Below are positions 42,232-52,432 of a DNA stretch of 64,000 bases, piece by piece; position 1 is the first letter of the stretch, and each line of letters opens with the position of its first letter. The position numbers were made by a program, and so were the translations under genes. This stretch comes from Rhodoblastus acidophilus. GTDB lineage: Bacteria; Pseudomonadota; Alphaproteobacteria; Rhizobiales; Beijerinckiaceae. The stretch spans positions 36,432-100,431 of the forward strand of contig NZ_JAOQNX010000021.1 in the NCBI RefSeq assembly GCF_025961575.1, in the 5' to 3' direction. The notes under the pieces were generated by a model. The model did not search any database, was not told the origin of the DNA, and was given only the letters and a program-made list of their open reading frames with translations.

Positions 42232-44413
42232 AGCGGTGAAGGACGTCGTAGACCCGACGGCGCTGGACTATGTGATCGCGGCTGAGACGTCGCATATCGA
42301 GATCACCCCGCGCAGCCTCAAGAGCGAAGACACGTTCGCGGTGTTCGACGCGCATGGCGATGCTGCGCCGGAGCTTGGCGGCAATCTCGGCCTGTTCCAC
42401 CGCGACACCCGCCATCTCTCGAAATTGTTCCTCAGCTTTTGCAACGTGCGGCCGCTGCTGCTGAGTTCGACGGTGCGCGAGGACAACGCCACTTTCACCT
42501 GCGACATGACCAATCCGCATCTCGCCGCGCGAGACGGATCGGCGGATTTGCAGCACAGTCTCATTCACCTGCGCCGCCAGCGTTTTCTGTTCGGCGCGGC
42601 GTGCCACGATTGCCTGACGCTGCACAATTTTGACGTGGCGCCCCGCGACATTGAGATCGCCTTCGATTTTTCCGCGGATTTCGCCGATCTGTTCGAAGTG
42701 CGCGGCGCGCGGCGCGCGCGAAAGGGCGAGTTCCACGCTCCCAGGGTGGCGCAGGACAGCGTCGCGCTCGCCTATACCGGCCTCGACGGGCGGACACGGC
42801 GCACCGTGCTGCAATTCGAGCCGAGGCCCTCGGAACTGAGCGGCGAACGGGCGCTGTACCGCATCGCGCTGGGCCCCGGCGAAACCCTCGGCCTCTATAT
42901 CGAGATCAGCTGCGAGGCGCGCGACGGCGGCCGGTCCGCCCGGCAGGCTTTTCGCTCGGCGCTGCACAGCGCGCGCGCGCGGCTTCGCGAGCGCAACGCG
43001 CGCGCCGCCGTCGCCACCTCCTCCAACCAATATTTTAACGACGGCCTCCACCGCGCCGCCAGCGATCTCGCCATTCTCGTCACCGACACGCCGGAGGGCG
43101 CCTATCCTTACGCGGGCGTGCCCTGGTTCAGCACGGTGTTCGGCCGGGACGCGCTGATCACCGCCTTCCAGACCCTGTGGATGGACCCCACCATCGCGCG
43201 CGGCGTGCTGCTGCATCTCGCCGCCAACCAGGCCAAGGATTTCGACGCCGTAGCCGACGCCGAGCCGGGCAAGATCCTTCATGAGGTCCGCTACGGCGAA
43301 ATGGCCGAATTGGGCGAAGTTCCGTTCCGGCGCTATTACGGATCCGTGGATTCCACGCCGCTGTTCGTCATGCTCGCGGCGAGTTATTTCGAGCGCACCG
43401 GCGATGTCGAAACCGTGCGCGCGCTTTGGTCTTCGCTCAAGGCGGCGCTGGATTGGATCGCCGTTCACGGCGATCGCGATGGCGACGGTTTTGTCGAATA
43501 CCACCGCCAGACCGACGAAGGCCTTGCCAATCAGGGCTGGAAGGACAGCCACGACAGCATTTCCCACGAAGACGGGTCTTTGGCGAAAGGCCCGATCGCG
43601 CTGGTCGAAGTGCAGGCCTATGTTTACGCCGCCTGGCTCGGCGCCGCGCGTCTGGCCCGCGCCCTCGGGCTCGACCGCGAGGCCGCGGCGCATGAGGCGC
43701 GCGCGGGCGTGTTGCGCGACCGTTTCGACGCCGCTTTTTTCGACGCAGGCTTGGGGACCTATGTGCTCGCGCTCGATGGCGAGAAGCGGCCTTGTCGCGT
43801 GCGCAGCTCCAACGCCGGCCACGCCCTGTTCACCGGCGTCGCCCGACCCGAGCGGGCGGGCCGGGTGGTCGAGGCGCTGATGTCGACCGCCTCGTTTTCC
43901 GGCTGGGGCGTGCGCACGCTTTCGGCGGAATCCGCCCGCTACAATCCGATGAGCTATCACAATGGCTCGGTCTGGCCGCACGACAATTCGCTGATCGCCA
44001 TGGGTTTTGCGCGATACGGTTTCAAGGCCGAGGCGCTGCGGATCTTCGAGGGCCTGTTTCGCGCCTCCATCTCTTTCGACCTGCGGCGCCTCCCCGAATT
44101 GTTCTGCGGTTTTCCACGAGCCCGCAACCTGGGGCCGGTTTCTTATCCGGTTGCTTGCGCGCCACAAGCCTGGGCGTCCGCCGCGCCTTTCGCCTTGATG
44201 CAGGCGGCCCTGGGTCTTGGCTTCGATGTAGGCCGCGGTCGCGTCACCTTCGACCGTCCGTCCCTTCCGGACTTTTTGGATGAACTGGTCATCCGCCACA
44301 TCAGCCTGCGCGACGGCGTGCTTGATTTGAAAATTTTGCGCGCCGGCGCTTCCGCGGCTTTTTCGGTGCTGTCGCGCGTGGGCGATGTCGGCTTGATCGT
44401 CGAGAAGCCATGA
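42218..44413 (+). CDS. Amylo-alpha-1,6-glucosidase / glycogen-debranching-type protein
   Basis: The 731-residue protein has an N-terminal beta domain (GNLGLFHRDTRHLSKLFLSF), then an (alpha/alpha)6 glucosidase barrel with PYAGVPWFSTVFGRDALITAFQTLW, NQGWKDSHDSISHEDG and NPMSYHNGSVWPHDNSLIAMGF. That fits the glycogen-debranching N-terminal/amylo-alpha-1,6-glucosidase family. It probably trims alpha-glucan branches in the cytosol. It overlaps the GT4 gene and is itself overlapped (ATGA) by a 36-codon ORF. Confidence 0.88.
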   Translation: MPLSEAVKDVVDPTALDYVIAAETSHIEITPRSLKSEDTFAVFDAHGDAAPELGGNLGLFHRDTRHLSKLFLSFCNVRPLLLSSTVREDNATFTCDMTNPHLAARDGSADLQHSLIHLRRQRFLFGAACHDCLTLHNFDVAPRDIEIAFDFSADFADLFEVRGARRARKGEFHAPRVAQDSVALAYTGLDGRTRRTVLQFEPRPSELSGERALYRIALGPGETLGLYIEISCEARDGGRSARQAFRSALHSARARLRERNARAAVATSSNQYFNDGLHRAASDLAILVTDTPEGAYPYAGVPWFSTVFGRDALITAFQTLWMDPTIARGVLLHLAANQAKDFDAVADAEPGKILHEVRYGEMAELGEVPFRRYYGSVDSTPLFVMLAASYFERTGDVETVRALWSSLKAALDWIAVHGDRDGDGFVEYHRQTDEGLANQGWKDSHDSISHEDGSLAKGPIALVEVQAYVYAAWLGAARLARALGLDREAAAHEARAGVLRDRFDAAFFDAGLGTYVLALDGEKRPCRVRSSNAGHALFTGVARPERAGRVVEALMSTASFSGWGVRTLSAESARYNPMSYHNGSVWPHDNSLIAMGFARYGFKAEALRIFEGLFRASISFDLRRLPELFCGFPRARNLGPVSYPVACAPQAWASAAPFALMQAALGLGFDVGRGRVTFDRPSLPDFLDELVIRHISLRDGVLDLKILRAGASAAFSVLSRVGDVGLIVEKP

Positions 44414-44520
44414 CGCTGTTCGAGGAAAAGCCGGAGACGCTCGACGCGCTCAACGCGAGGGGGGCGGCGCTGGGCGCTTTCGCGCCCCAGGCGATCCGGC
44501 AGCTCGCCGGGCTGGCGTGA
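44410..44520 (+). CDS. 36-residue translationally coupled ORF
   Basis: The frame starts ATGA on the debranching gene stop and encodes MTLFEEKPETLDALNARGAALG then FAPQAIRQLAGLA. It ends 3 bases before the next gene, in the same frame. No family is recognised. It may be a small protein, a coupling leader or a remnant. Confidence 0.4.
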   Translation: MTLFEEKPETLDALNARGAALGAFAPQAIRQLAGLA

Positions 44521-44523
44521 GCC

Positions 44524-45540
44524 ATGGCGCCGGTGGGCCTCCTCACCTTTCATCGATGCGTGAACTACGGGTCCTATTGGCAGGCGCGTTGCCTGCTCGA
44601 ATGGGTTGGCCGGCGAAGGCGCGCGGTCTTGCTCGACCACGCCTCCTTCGCCGCGCGCCGCGCCGAACTGCGCTGCGCGCTCGCGCCCCAGCAGACGCAC
44701 GAGGACGTGCGAGCCCATATGCGAAAAATCCGCGGCTTTCGCACGGCTGTGGAACGCCTGCCTTTGTCTGCGCGCTTTCCGCTGGACGCGCCGGAAAAGG
44801 CCGAACAGTGCGATCTCATCCTGATCGGCAGCGACGAGATTTTCAATCTGCGCCACCCCTGGTACGGCGGCGTCCCCGCCTTTTTCGGCGAAGGTTTTCG
44901 ACCGCCGCGCGTCGCCTATGCTGCAAGCTTTGGCAATGGCGGGGCGCTTGATCCGCCCTGGCGCGCCAGGCTCGCGAATTTTTCCGCGCTGTCCGCGCGC
45001 GATCTCACCAGCCGGAAGCTGCTCGTTCAAGCCGGTCTTCCCGAACCGGACATCGTGCTTGATCCTTGCCTCCTCAACCCGCCGCAGGCGGATGTCGCGG
45101 CGAGTCCCTTCGTCGTGGTCTACGGCCACGGCTTTCCCGACTGGTTCGCTGCAGCCGCCAGCGCCTGGGCGCGGAGGCGCGGGTTCAGGCTCGTGAGCAT
45201 CGGCTATCGCAACGCCTGGACGGACGAGCAGCGGATCGACGCCGACCCCGAGCTGTTTCGCGCGCTCATGGCGTCTTGCGCGGCGGTCGCGACCGACTTC
45301 TTTCACGGCTGCGTTTTCGCCCTGGCCTATCAAAAGCCATTCGCCTGCGTCGCAACGTCATATCGGGAGACCAAGCTGCGCGATCTCTGCGCGCTGCTCG
45401 GGCTTGAGGCGCGGCTGGCTGCGGCGCCCGGGGCGGTCGCGGAAGCGCTGTCGGCGCCGCTGGGCGTCCAAGTTCAAGATCGTCTTGCGGGTTTGCGTGC
45501 GACGTCTGAAGCTTTTCTCACCCGCGCGATTCCGCCGTGA
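44524..45540 (+). CDS. Polysaccharide pyruvyl transferase-family protein
   Basis: The 338-residue protein has VGLLTFHRCVNYGSYWQARCL at the N terminus, DLILIGSDEIFNLRHPWYGG in the middle and VATDFFHGCVFALAYQKPFACV near the end. This is the pattern of polysaccharide pyruvyl transferases (CsaB/WcaK-like), which add ketal pyruvate to glycans. It overlaps the following FrhB-like gene by 4 bases; the two are often linked in glycan clusters. Confidence 0.85.
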   Translation: MAPVGLLTFHRCVNYGSYWQARCLLEWVGRRRRAVLLDHASFAARRAELRCALAPQQTHEDVRAHMRKIRGFRTAVERLPLSARFPLDAPEKAEQCDLILIGSDEIFNLRHPWYGGVPAFFGEGFRPPRVAYAASFGNGGALDPPWRARLANFSALSARDLTSRKLLVQAGLPEPDIVLDPCLLNPPQADVAASPFVVVYGHGFPDWFAAAASAWARRRGFRLVSIGYRNAWTDEQRIDADPELFRALMASCAAVATDFFHGCVFALAYQKPFACVATSYRETKLRDLCALLGLEARLAAAPGAVAEALSAPLGVQVQDRLAGLRATSEAFLTRAIPP

Positions 45541-46841
45541 CGCCGCAGGACATGAGACGTTCCGAACTGTGTGTCGGCTGCGGCGCCTGCGGCCCGACGG
45601 CGCTGGACGCCTATGGGCGGTGCGCGCCGCTTGGCGCGACGGACGTTTCCGCCATCTGCCCGTTCTCACCGCAAACGCCCAACGAGGACGAGATTTCGCG
45701 TCGGCGTTTTCCAACTGCGACAAACAACAGGGCGGCGGTTGGACGTTTCGACAAATGCTGCGTCGGCCATGTCGTCGAGCCGGAGTTTCGCGCTCACGGA
45801 AGTTCGGGCGGCATGGCGAGCTGGGTCGCCGTCGAACTTCTGCGCACAGGTCTCGTGGATGGCGTCGCCCATGTCACGCCGCAACCGCCGCTGTTTGCAT
45901 ATCAAATCTCCCGCAACGTTGAGGATGTCAGGGCCGGCGCCAAATCGCGCTATCATCCCGTGACGCTCTGGCCCATTCTTGAGGAAATCCGGGCCCGGCC
46001 GGGGCGATACGCGGTCGTCGGCGTTCCCTGTTTCATCAAGGCGGTCCATCTGCTGCGCCGCCGCGACCCGCTGTTGCATGCGCGGATCGTCTTCACGCTC
46101 GGCCTGTTCTGCGGCCACATGAAAAGCGCGCATTTCGGCGAGAGTCTGGCCTGGCAGATCGGCGTGCGGCCGGGCGAGTTGGCGGGCATCGATTACCGCG
46201 TGAAAGACCCGCGCCGCCCCGCCAATTGGTATCGCGTCCGCGCCACCGACGCGGCGGGCGCGACGCATGAGAAAGATTGGATGCATCTGGCCGGCGGCGA
46301 CTGGGGCGCCGGCTTTTTCCAGCACCCCGCCTGCGATGTCTGCGACGATGTCGTGGCCGAGACCGCGGACATGAGTTTTGGCGACGCCTGGGTCGAGCCC
46401 TATGCTTCGGATGGACGCGGGACCAATGTCGTCGTGATCCGCTCGCCCGTCCTTCTCGACCTCGTGGGACAGGCGAGGGCGCAAGGGCGGCTGCGGCTCG
46501 ACGACGTGGACGCCGATTTCGTTGCGCGCACGCAAGCCGCGGGACTGCGCCATCGCCGCGAGGGGCTCGCCTATCGCCTGGCGCTGCGCAGGCGCCACGG
46601 GATCGTCCCCCGGAAACGCGTGACGCCCTCGACCGATCTGGCGCTCAGGCGCAAGCTCATCTATCGGGCCCGGCGCCGCATCGCGCGCGACAGCGCGCGC
46701 GTCTATCTGTTGGCGCGCAGCCTCGATGCGCTCTGGCTCTACCTTTTCTGGGCGCAAGCCGCCTATACGATCTACGAGGCGCTCGCTTACGGACGAGGCC
46801 GGCTTGGCGCGCTGCTCGATCGGCTCACGCCTCGTCCCTGA
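45537..46841 (+). CDS. FrhB/FdhB-family iron-sulfur flavoprotein
   Basis: The 434-residue protein has an N-terminal iron-sulfur motif CVGCGAC, a second Cys set (KCCVGHV, and CDVCDDV near 275), and the F420-hydrogenase beta-subunit signatures GSSGGMASWVAVELL and VVGVPCFIKAVHLLRRRDP. The last 60 residues are basic with a hydrophobic stretch. Members in polysaccharide clusters are thought to reduce or modify glycan building blocks with a flavin; F420 use here is unproven. It is coupled to the pyruvyl transferase gene. Confidence 0.82.
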   Translation: MTPQDMRRSELCVGCGACGPTALDAYGRCAPLGATDVSAICPFSPQTPNEDEISRRRFPTATNNRAAVGRFDKCCVGHVVEPEFRAHGSSGGMASWVAVELLRTGLVDGVAHVTPQPPLFAYQISRNVEDVRAGAKSRYHPVTLWPILEEIRARPGRYAVVGVPCFIKAVHLLRRRDPLLHARIVFTLGLFCGHMKSAHFGESLAWQIGVRPGELAGIDYRVKDPRRPANWYRVRATDAAGATHEKDWMHLAGGDWGAGFFQHPACDVCDDVVAETADMSFGDAWVEPYASDGRGTNVVVIRSPVLLDLVGQARAQGRLRLDDVDADFVARTQAAGLRHRREGLAYRLALRRRHGIVPRKRVTPSTDLALRRKLIYRARRRIARDSARVYLLARSLDALWLYLFWAQAAYTIYEALAYGRGRLGALLDRLTPRP

Positions 46842-47898
46842 TCAGTTCGGCGAGCAGCGCCGCGCGTCGCTCCGGAGAGCGGCAGCGCTTGATCGCATCG
46901 GAGAAACGCGATAGCGCGCCGGCCTCGAAGGCGCCGACGATTGCCGGCAGCACGTAGCTCTTGCGGCAGATGGCGGGCGTGTTGTGCAGGGTCGCGGCGG
47001 CGTCGCGCACGGCCTCGAGAATCTGCGACTTGCGCCGCCGCGCGCCGGGCGCGGGCTCGACGCCCGCCAATTGCTCCAGCACGCGCGCGGAGGCGACCAG
47101 CGTGCGAAAATCCTTGAGCGAAACCGCGACGCCGGAAATCGCCTTCAGATAGAGATTGACATCTGCGGCGCTCACCGGCCGGGCTTCGCCATTCCTTCGA
47201 TATTGAAACATGCGGCGCCCCGGCAGAGTCTTCAGCCCGGCGATCACGTCGCGAAATCGCGCGTCGTAAATTTCGCAGGCCACATCGCGCCCGCCCTTGG
47301 CGCGGAAGCTCAGCTGCAGCAGCCCGTCTTTCTCGCAGAAATTGGATTTTAGCAGGGTGGCGGCGCCGCGCGTGCCGCGCTCCTTGGCATAGCGCTCGCC
47401 GCCCGGCCTGATGGCGGTGAGCGCCACCAGCTCCACCACGGCGGCCAAAGCCATCGTGCGCTCGCCTGGCGCGCCGCGCAGGTCGCGGGCGATCCGCCGC
47501 CTTATGCGCGGCAGCGCTTGCGCGAAATGCGCCAACCGCTCCGCTTTGATCTGGTCGCGCACCTGCGTCCAGTCGGGATGATAGCGGTATTGCACGCGGC
47601 CGTCGGCGTCGCGGCCCACCGCCTGCAAATGCGCGCGCGGCTCGTCGGCGAAGCGCACGTCTCGATAGGCGGGAGGAACGGCGAGCGCGGCAAGGCGCGT
47701 GATCACGGTTTTTTCGACGATGGCGGCGCCGGAGGGATCGAAATAGCGATAGCCGCGCCCGCAGCGCTTGCGCGTGATCGCCAGCTTTTCGCGACGGATG
47801 ATGACGAGCCCGGCGGCGCGCGCGAGCTTTTTTTGCGCGCGCTGCACGTCGACGCGATCCGGTTTGGCGCGATCCGGTTTCTTGCCGTTGCTGGGCAT
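46825..47898 (-). CDS. Poxvirus-type DNA topoisomerase IB
   Basis: The 357-residue protein has the N-terminal domain (ITRKRCGRGYRYFDPSG, VPPAYRDVRFADEP), the catalytic core with YRYHPDWTQVRDQIK, LTAIRPGGERYAKERGTRGAATLL, LKDFRTLVAS and the active-site Tyr315 in CRKSYVLPAI. It relaxes supercoils by nicking one strand. It overlaps the convergent FrhB-like gene by 17 bases and has its own EcfG-type promoter. Confidence 0.93.
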   Translation of the reverse strand: MPSNGKKPDRAKPDRVDVQRAQKKLARAAGLVIIRREKLAITRKRCGRGYRYFDPSGAAIVEKTVITRLAALAVPPAYRDVRFADEPRAHLQAVGRDADGRVQYRYHPDWTQVRDQIKAERLAHFAQALPRIRRRIARDLRGAPGERTMALAAVVELVALTAIRPGGERYAKERGTRGAATLLKSNFCEKDGLLQLSFRAKGGRDVACEIYDARFRDVIAGLKTLPGRRMFQYRRNGEARPVSAADVNLYLKAISGVAVSLKDFRTLVASARVLEQLAGVEPAPGARRRKSQILEAVRDAAATLHNTPAICRKSYVLPAIVGAFEAGALSRFSDAIKRCRSPERRAALLAELIRDEA

Positions 47899-47957
47899 GG
47901 GGAGGCCAATCGCTTGTTTGTGCTCTTGTTTGTCTTTGTGCTCTTGTTGGTCTTGGC

Positions 47958-47983
47958 AACGCCGCGATGAAGCGCTGAGTTCC
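47958..47983 (-). promoter_or_regulatory. EcfG-type promoter of the topoisomerase IB gene
   Basis: On the minus strand GGAAC and CGTT are separated by 17 bases, 60 bases before the ATG at 47898. Confidence 0.75.
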
Positions 47984-48003
47984 GCCGGATTTGTGACCGC
48001 TCG

Positions 48004-48028
48004 GGAACAAGGCGGGGAGGCGCGGGTT
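48004..48028 (+). promoter_or_regulatory. EcfG-type promoter of the inositol-phosphate synthase operon
   Basis: GGAAC at 48004-48008 and GGTT at 48025-48028 with a 16-base spacer, 43 bases before the ATG at 48072. It is divergent from the topoisomerase promoter. Confidence 0.6.
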
Positions 48029-48071
48029 GAAGCTGGGTTCGTGCTGACAATCTTTTGCGCCGGAGCGTTTC

Positions 48072-49172
48072 ATGGGAGGAAAAATTCGCCTGGGCGTGGT
48101 CGGCGTGGGCAATTGCGCGTCCTCCCTGATTCAGGGGCTGACCTATTATCGTGACGCCGCGCCGGGCGCGGCGATTCCCGGGCTGATGTCGCCAGATCTC
48201 GGCGGCTATCGCGTCGGCGACATCGAGGTCGCCGCGGCTTTTGACGTCAGCGCCGCCAAGGTTGGCCGCGACGTCGCCGAGGCGATCCATGCCGCCCCGA
48301 ACAACACGCAGATTTTCGCGACTGTCGCGCCGCTTGGCGTGACGGTGTCGCGGGGGCCGACGCTTGACGGCATCGGCCGCTATCTCGCCGATGTGGTCGA
48401 GGAATCGCCCGCGCGCCCCTGCGATGTCGCGCGCGTCTTGCGCGAGAGCCGGTGCGACGTGCTGCTCTGTTACTTGCCGGTGGGGGCGCAGCGCGCGACG
48501 GAATTTTACATGGCTCAGGCTTTGCGCGCGGGCTGCGGCGTGGTCAATTGCCTGCCGGTTTTCATCGCCTCGCGTCCCGAATGGCGCGCGAAATTCGAGG
48601 CGCGCGGCCTGCCGATCATCGGCGATGATGTGAAGAGCCAGGTGGGCGCGACCATCGTCCATCGCGTCCTGGCGAGTCTGTTCGCCGAGCGCGGCGTGCG
48701 CCTGGAGCGCACCTACCAGCTCAATGTCGGCGGCAACGCGGATTTTCGCAACATGCTCGAGCGCGAACGCCTGGTCTCGAAAAAAATCTCCAAGACGCAG
48801 GCGGTCGCCAGCCAATGCGCCGAGCCGCTGCCCGCGGACAACCTGCATGTCGGTCCAAGCGACTATGTGCCCTGGCTGGCGGATCGAAAATTCGCCTTCA
48901 TTCGCTTGGAGGGTTCGGGTTTCGGCGGCGCGCCGATCAGCGCCGAACTGAAGCTGGAGGTTTGGGATTCCCCCAATTCGGCCGGCGTGGTCATCGATGC
49001 CCTGCGCTGCGCCAAGCTGGCCATGGATCGCGGCGAGGCGGGCGCGCTGATCGGCCCGTCCAGCTATTTCATGAAATCGCCGCCGCAACAGTTTTCCGAC
49101 GCCGAGGCGCGGGAGCTTGTCGCCCGATTTGTCGCCGGCGCCGAACGCCCGCCTGCGAGGAAAAAGGCGTGA
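48072..49172 (+). CDS. Myo-inositol-1-phosphate synthase family protein
   Basis: The 366-residue protein begins [19 protein letters not shown], an NAD-binding Rossmann motif, and has [39 protein letters not shown] and [13 protein letters not shown]. It is of the prokaryotic inositol-3-phosphate synthase type, which makes inositol phosphate from glucose 6-phosphate. It leads a four-gene plus-strand operon in which each start overlaps the stop before it. Confidence 0.88.
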   Translation: MGGKIRLGVVGVGNCASSLIQGLTYYRDAAPGAAIPGLMSPDLGGYRVGDIEVAAAFDVSAAKVGRDVAEAIHAAPNNTQIFATVAPLGVTVSRGPTLDGIGRYLADVVEESPARPCDVARVLRESRCDVLLCYLPVGAQRATEFYMAQALRAGCGVVNCLPVFIASRPEWRAKFEARGLPIIGDDVKSQVGATIVHRVLASLFAERGVRLERTYQLNVGGNADFRNMLERERLVSKKISKTQAVASQCAEPLPADNLHVGPSDYVPWLADRKFAFIRLEGSGFGGAPISAELKLEVWDSPNSAGVVIDALRCAKLAMDRGEAGALIGPSSYFMKSPPQQFSDAEARELVARFVAGAERPPARKKA

Positions 49173-49753
49173 GGACCATTTTGTTGGTGCGCCACGCCGC
49201 TCATGACAATGTTGGCGGCTTTCTCGCGGGGCGAATGCCGGGCGTGCGTCTGGGCGCCGCCGGACGCGCCCAGGCCGAGCGACTGGCGAAGCGCCTCGCC
49301 TCGGAAAAGCTTGACGCCGTCCAAACCAGTCCGCGCGAACGGACCCGCGAAACGGCCGAGGCCATCGCCCGCGCCAGCGGCCTGGGCGAAGCTTGCATCG
49401 CCGATGGGCTCGACGAAATCGATTTCGGCGCCTGGACCGGCAAGACTTTTGACGCGCTCGACGCCGACCCCGCGTGGCGCAAGTGGAACGAGCAGCGGGC
49501 GATGGCGCGCACGCCGGCCGGCGACAGCATGGAACAGGTTCAGGCCCGCGCCCTCGCGCATATCAAAACCTTGACGGCGGAGCGCGTGGCGCTGGTGAGC
49601 CATGCCGACGTCATAAAAACCGTGGTCTGCGGCGTTCTTGGTTTGCCGCTCGACGCCGGGCCACGCTTTGACATTGCGCTCGCCTCGATCACCCGCCTCG
49701 CTGCGGGGCCGGGGGAGATGAAACTCGCCGGCCTCAACGAAGTGATCTGGTGA
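49169..49753 (+). CDS. Histidine phosphatase-family protein
   Basis: The 194-residue protein has the RHG-like [28 protein letters not shown] and [12 protein letters not shown] typical of phosphoglycerate mutase-like phosphatases; the usual RHG is RHA. The GTG at 49169 overlaps the synthase stop (GTGA). It may dephosphorylate the inositol phosphate made by the upstream gene; that is inferred from position. Confidence 0.85.
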   Translation: MRTILLVRHAAHDNVGGFLAGRMPGVRLGAAGRAQAERLAKRLASEKLDAVQTSPRERTRETAEAIARASGLGEACIADGLDEIDFGAWTGKTFDALDADPAWRKWNEQRAMARTPAGDSMEQVQARALAHIKTLTAERVALVSHADVIKTVVCGVLGLPLDAGPRFDIALASITRLAAGPGEMKLAGLNEVIW

Positions 49754-50505
49754 TGGCGCTCTCGACCGACGAAATTCGCACGCAAGTGACCGCGCTCGGC
49801 CCCTGGTTCCACAATCTCGATCTCAACGGGGTGATGACCGCGCCCGACCATTTTCTCGGCGATTATCCGCGCGCGAAATGGAATCGGTTTTGCCACGCGC
49901 TCCCGCAAGACCTCTGCGGACGGAGCGTGCTGGACATCGGCTGCAACGCCGGTTTTTACAGTCTCGAGATGAAGAGGCGCGGCGCCGCCCGCGTGGTGGG
50001 AATCGATTTCGACAAGGCCTATTTGCGCCAGGCGCGATTTGCCGCCGCCATCTGCGGCCTCGATGTCGAATTCCGCAACATGTCGGTCTATGATGTCGCG
50101 AGCCTGGGCGAGCGTTTCGATATCGTCCTGTTCATGGGCGTGCTCTACCACTTGCGCCATCCGCTGCTCGCGCTCGATCTCATTCGCGAGCATGTCGTCG
50201 GCGGCTCCATGCTGTTCCAGTGCATGTTGCGCGGCTCCATGCAGGTCGAGCCGATCCCTGCGGATGCGGATTTCTTCGACAGGCGCCCGTTCGATCGGGC
50301 GGATTATCCAAAACTGCATTTCATCGAGCATCGCTACGCCCATGATCCCACCAATTGGTGGACGCCCAATCGGGCCTGCGTCGAGGCCATGCTGCGCTCC
50401 TCCGGCTTCGAGATCACAAGCCATCCCGAAGATGACGTCTACCTGTGCCGTTGCGCGGGCGCGCCCGCTGGCGAGGGCGCGGTCTATCCTGCGCGAGGAA
50501 GATGA
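49753..50505 (+). CDS. SAM-dependent methyltransferase of a glycan cluster (Rta_06860 type)
   Basis: The 250-residue protein has SVLDIGCNAGFYSLEMKRRGAARVVGID for SAM binding and VLFMGVLYHLRHPLLALDL, resembling CmoB-type methyltransferases. From memory this matches a TIGRFAM model (TIGR04290, Rta_06860 family) tied to a conserved oligosaccharide cluster; unverified. The ATG shares one base with the phosphatase stop. It probably methylates a sugar or inositol. Confidence 0.82.
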   Translation: MALSTDEIRTQVTALGPWFHNLDLNGVMTAPDHFLGDYPRAKWNRFCHALPQDLCGRSVLDIGCNAGFYSLEMKRRGAARVVGIDFDKAYLRQARFAAAICGLDVEFRNMSVYDVASLGERFDIVLFMGVLYHLRHPLLALDLIREHVVGGSMLFQCMLRGSMQVEPIPADADFFDRRPFDRADYPKLHFIEHRYAHDPTNWWTPNRACVEAMLRSSGFEITSHPEDDVYLCRCAGAPAGEGAVYPARGR

Positions 50506-51396
50506 TGATCGAAGCCGCGATGATCTGGAACGAGCCCAACAACAAATCGCATTGGGACCCGGAGATCGATCCCGACTGGGCCTTGTTCGCACGAATGGCC
50601 GGTCTCGCGGGCCAAGCGATCCATGCCGAAAATCCTTCGCTGACGCGCGTGCTCGGCGGCATCTCTCCCATCGACCCCGCGTTCATGGCCAATATGAAGG
50701 GACGCGGCGTGCTGGGCCATGTCGACGCCGTCGCCGTCCATGGCTTTCCGCTCGACTGGAATCTTTGGGCCATCGACGATTGGCCTGAGAAGATCGCGGA
50801 GATCAAGGCCGTGACCGATCTGCCGATCTGGGTGACCGAAGTCGGAGTCTCCAGCTTCGGCGCCGAGGAGGTGCAGGCCTGGGGGCTGGAGCGCACCGCT
50901 CAGCTGCTGGCGGGTCGCGCGCCTCGCCTGCATTGGTATTCGCTGTTCGATCTCCCGCAGAGCTGGGGCGCCACCACCCGCCACAAGGAGGCGGAAGGGT
51001 CTTCGTACTACCGCCATTTCCACATGGGCCTGATCCGCGCCGATGGAACGCCGAAGAAGGCGCTGGAGGTTTTCGCCCGCCATGCGCAAACTTTTGGGCT
51101 GATGCAATGGTTTCGCTTCGACGATCCGCGCCTTGACGAGGCCGTCGCCTGGATGAAGCGATTGGGCGTGCGCCATTTGCGGACGGGCCTGTCCTGGGCC
51201 GATTCCTTCCGGCCTGGCGCGGAAAAATTCTTCGACCGGATGATGGGCGCGCTGGAGCCTTTTGACGTCACCGTCACCTTTTGTTTTACGCCGGAGCATT
51301 GCGGGATGGCCGCGCATCATACCAGCGCGCCGCTCGTCCCCGAGGAATATGCCGAATTTTGCGCGCGCATGGTGCGGCGCTACGCCAGCGACAGGA

Positions 51397-52419
<1,023 letters not shown>

Positions 52420-52432
52420 TGCGACCCCTTCC

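Noticed and set aside
42203..44299. 698-codon open frame on the minus strand opposite the debranching-type gene
   Set aside because: Antisense shadow of a clearly identified glucosidase; no motif or ribosome binding site.
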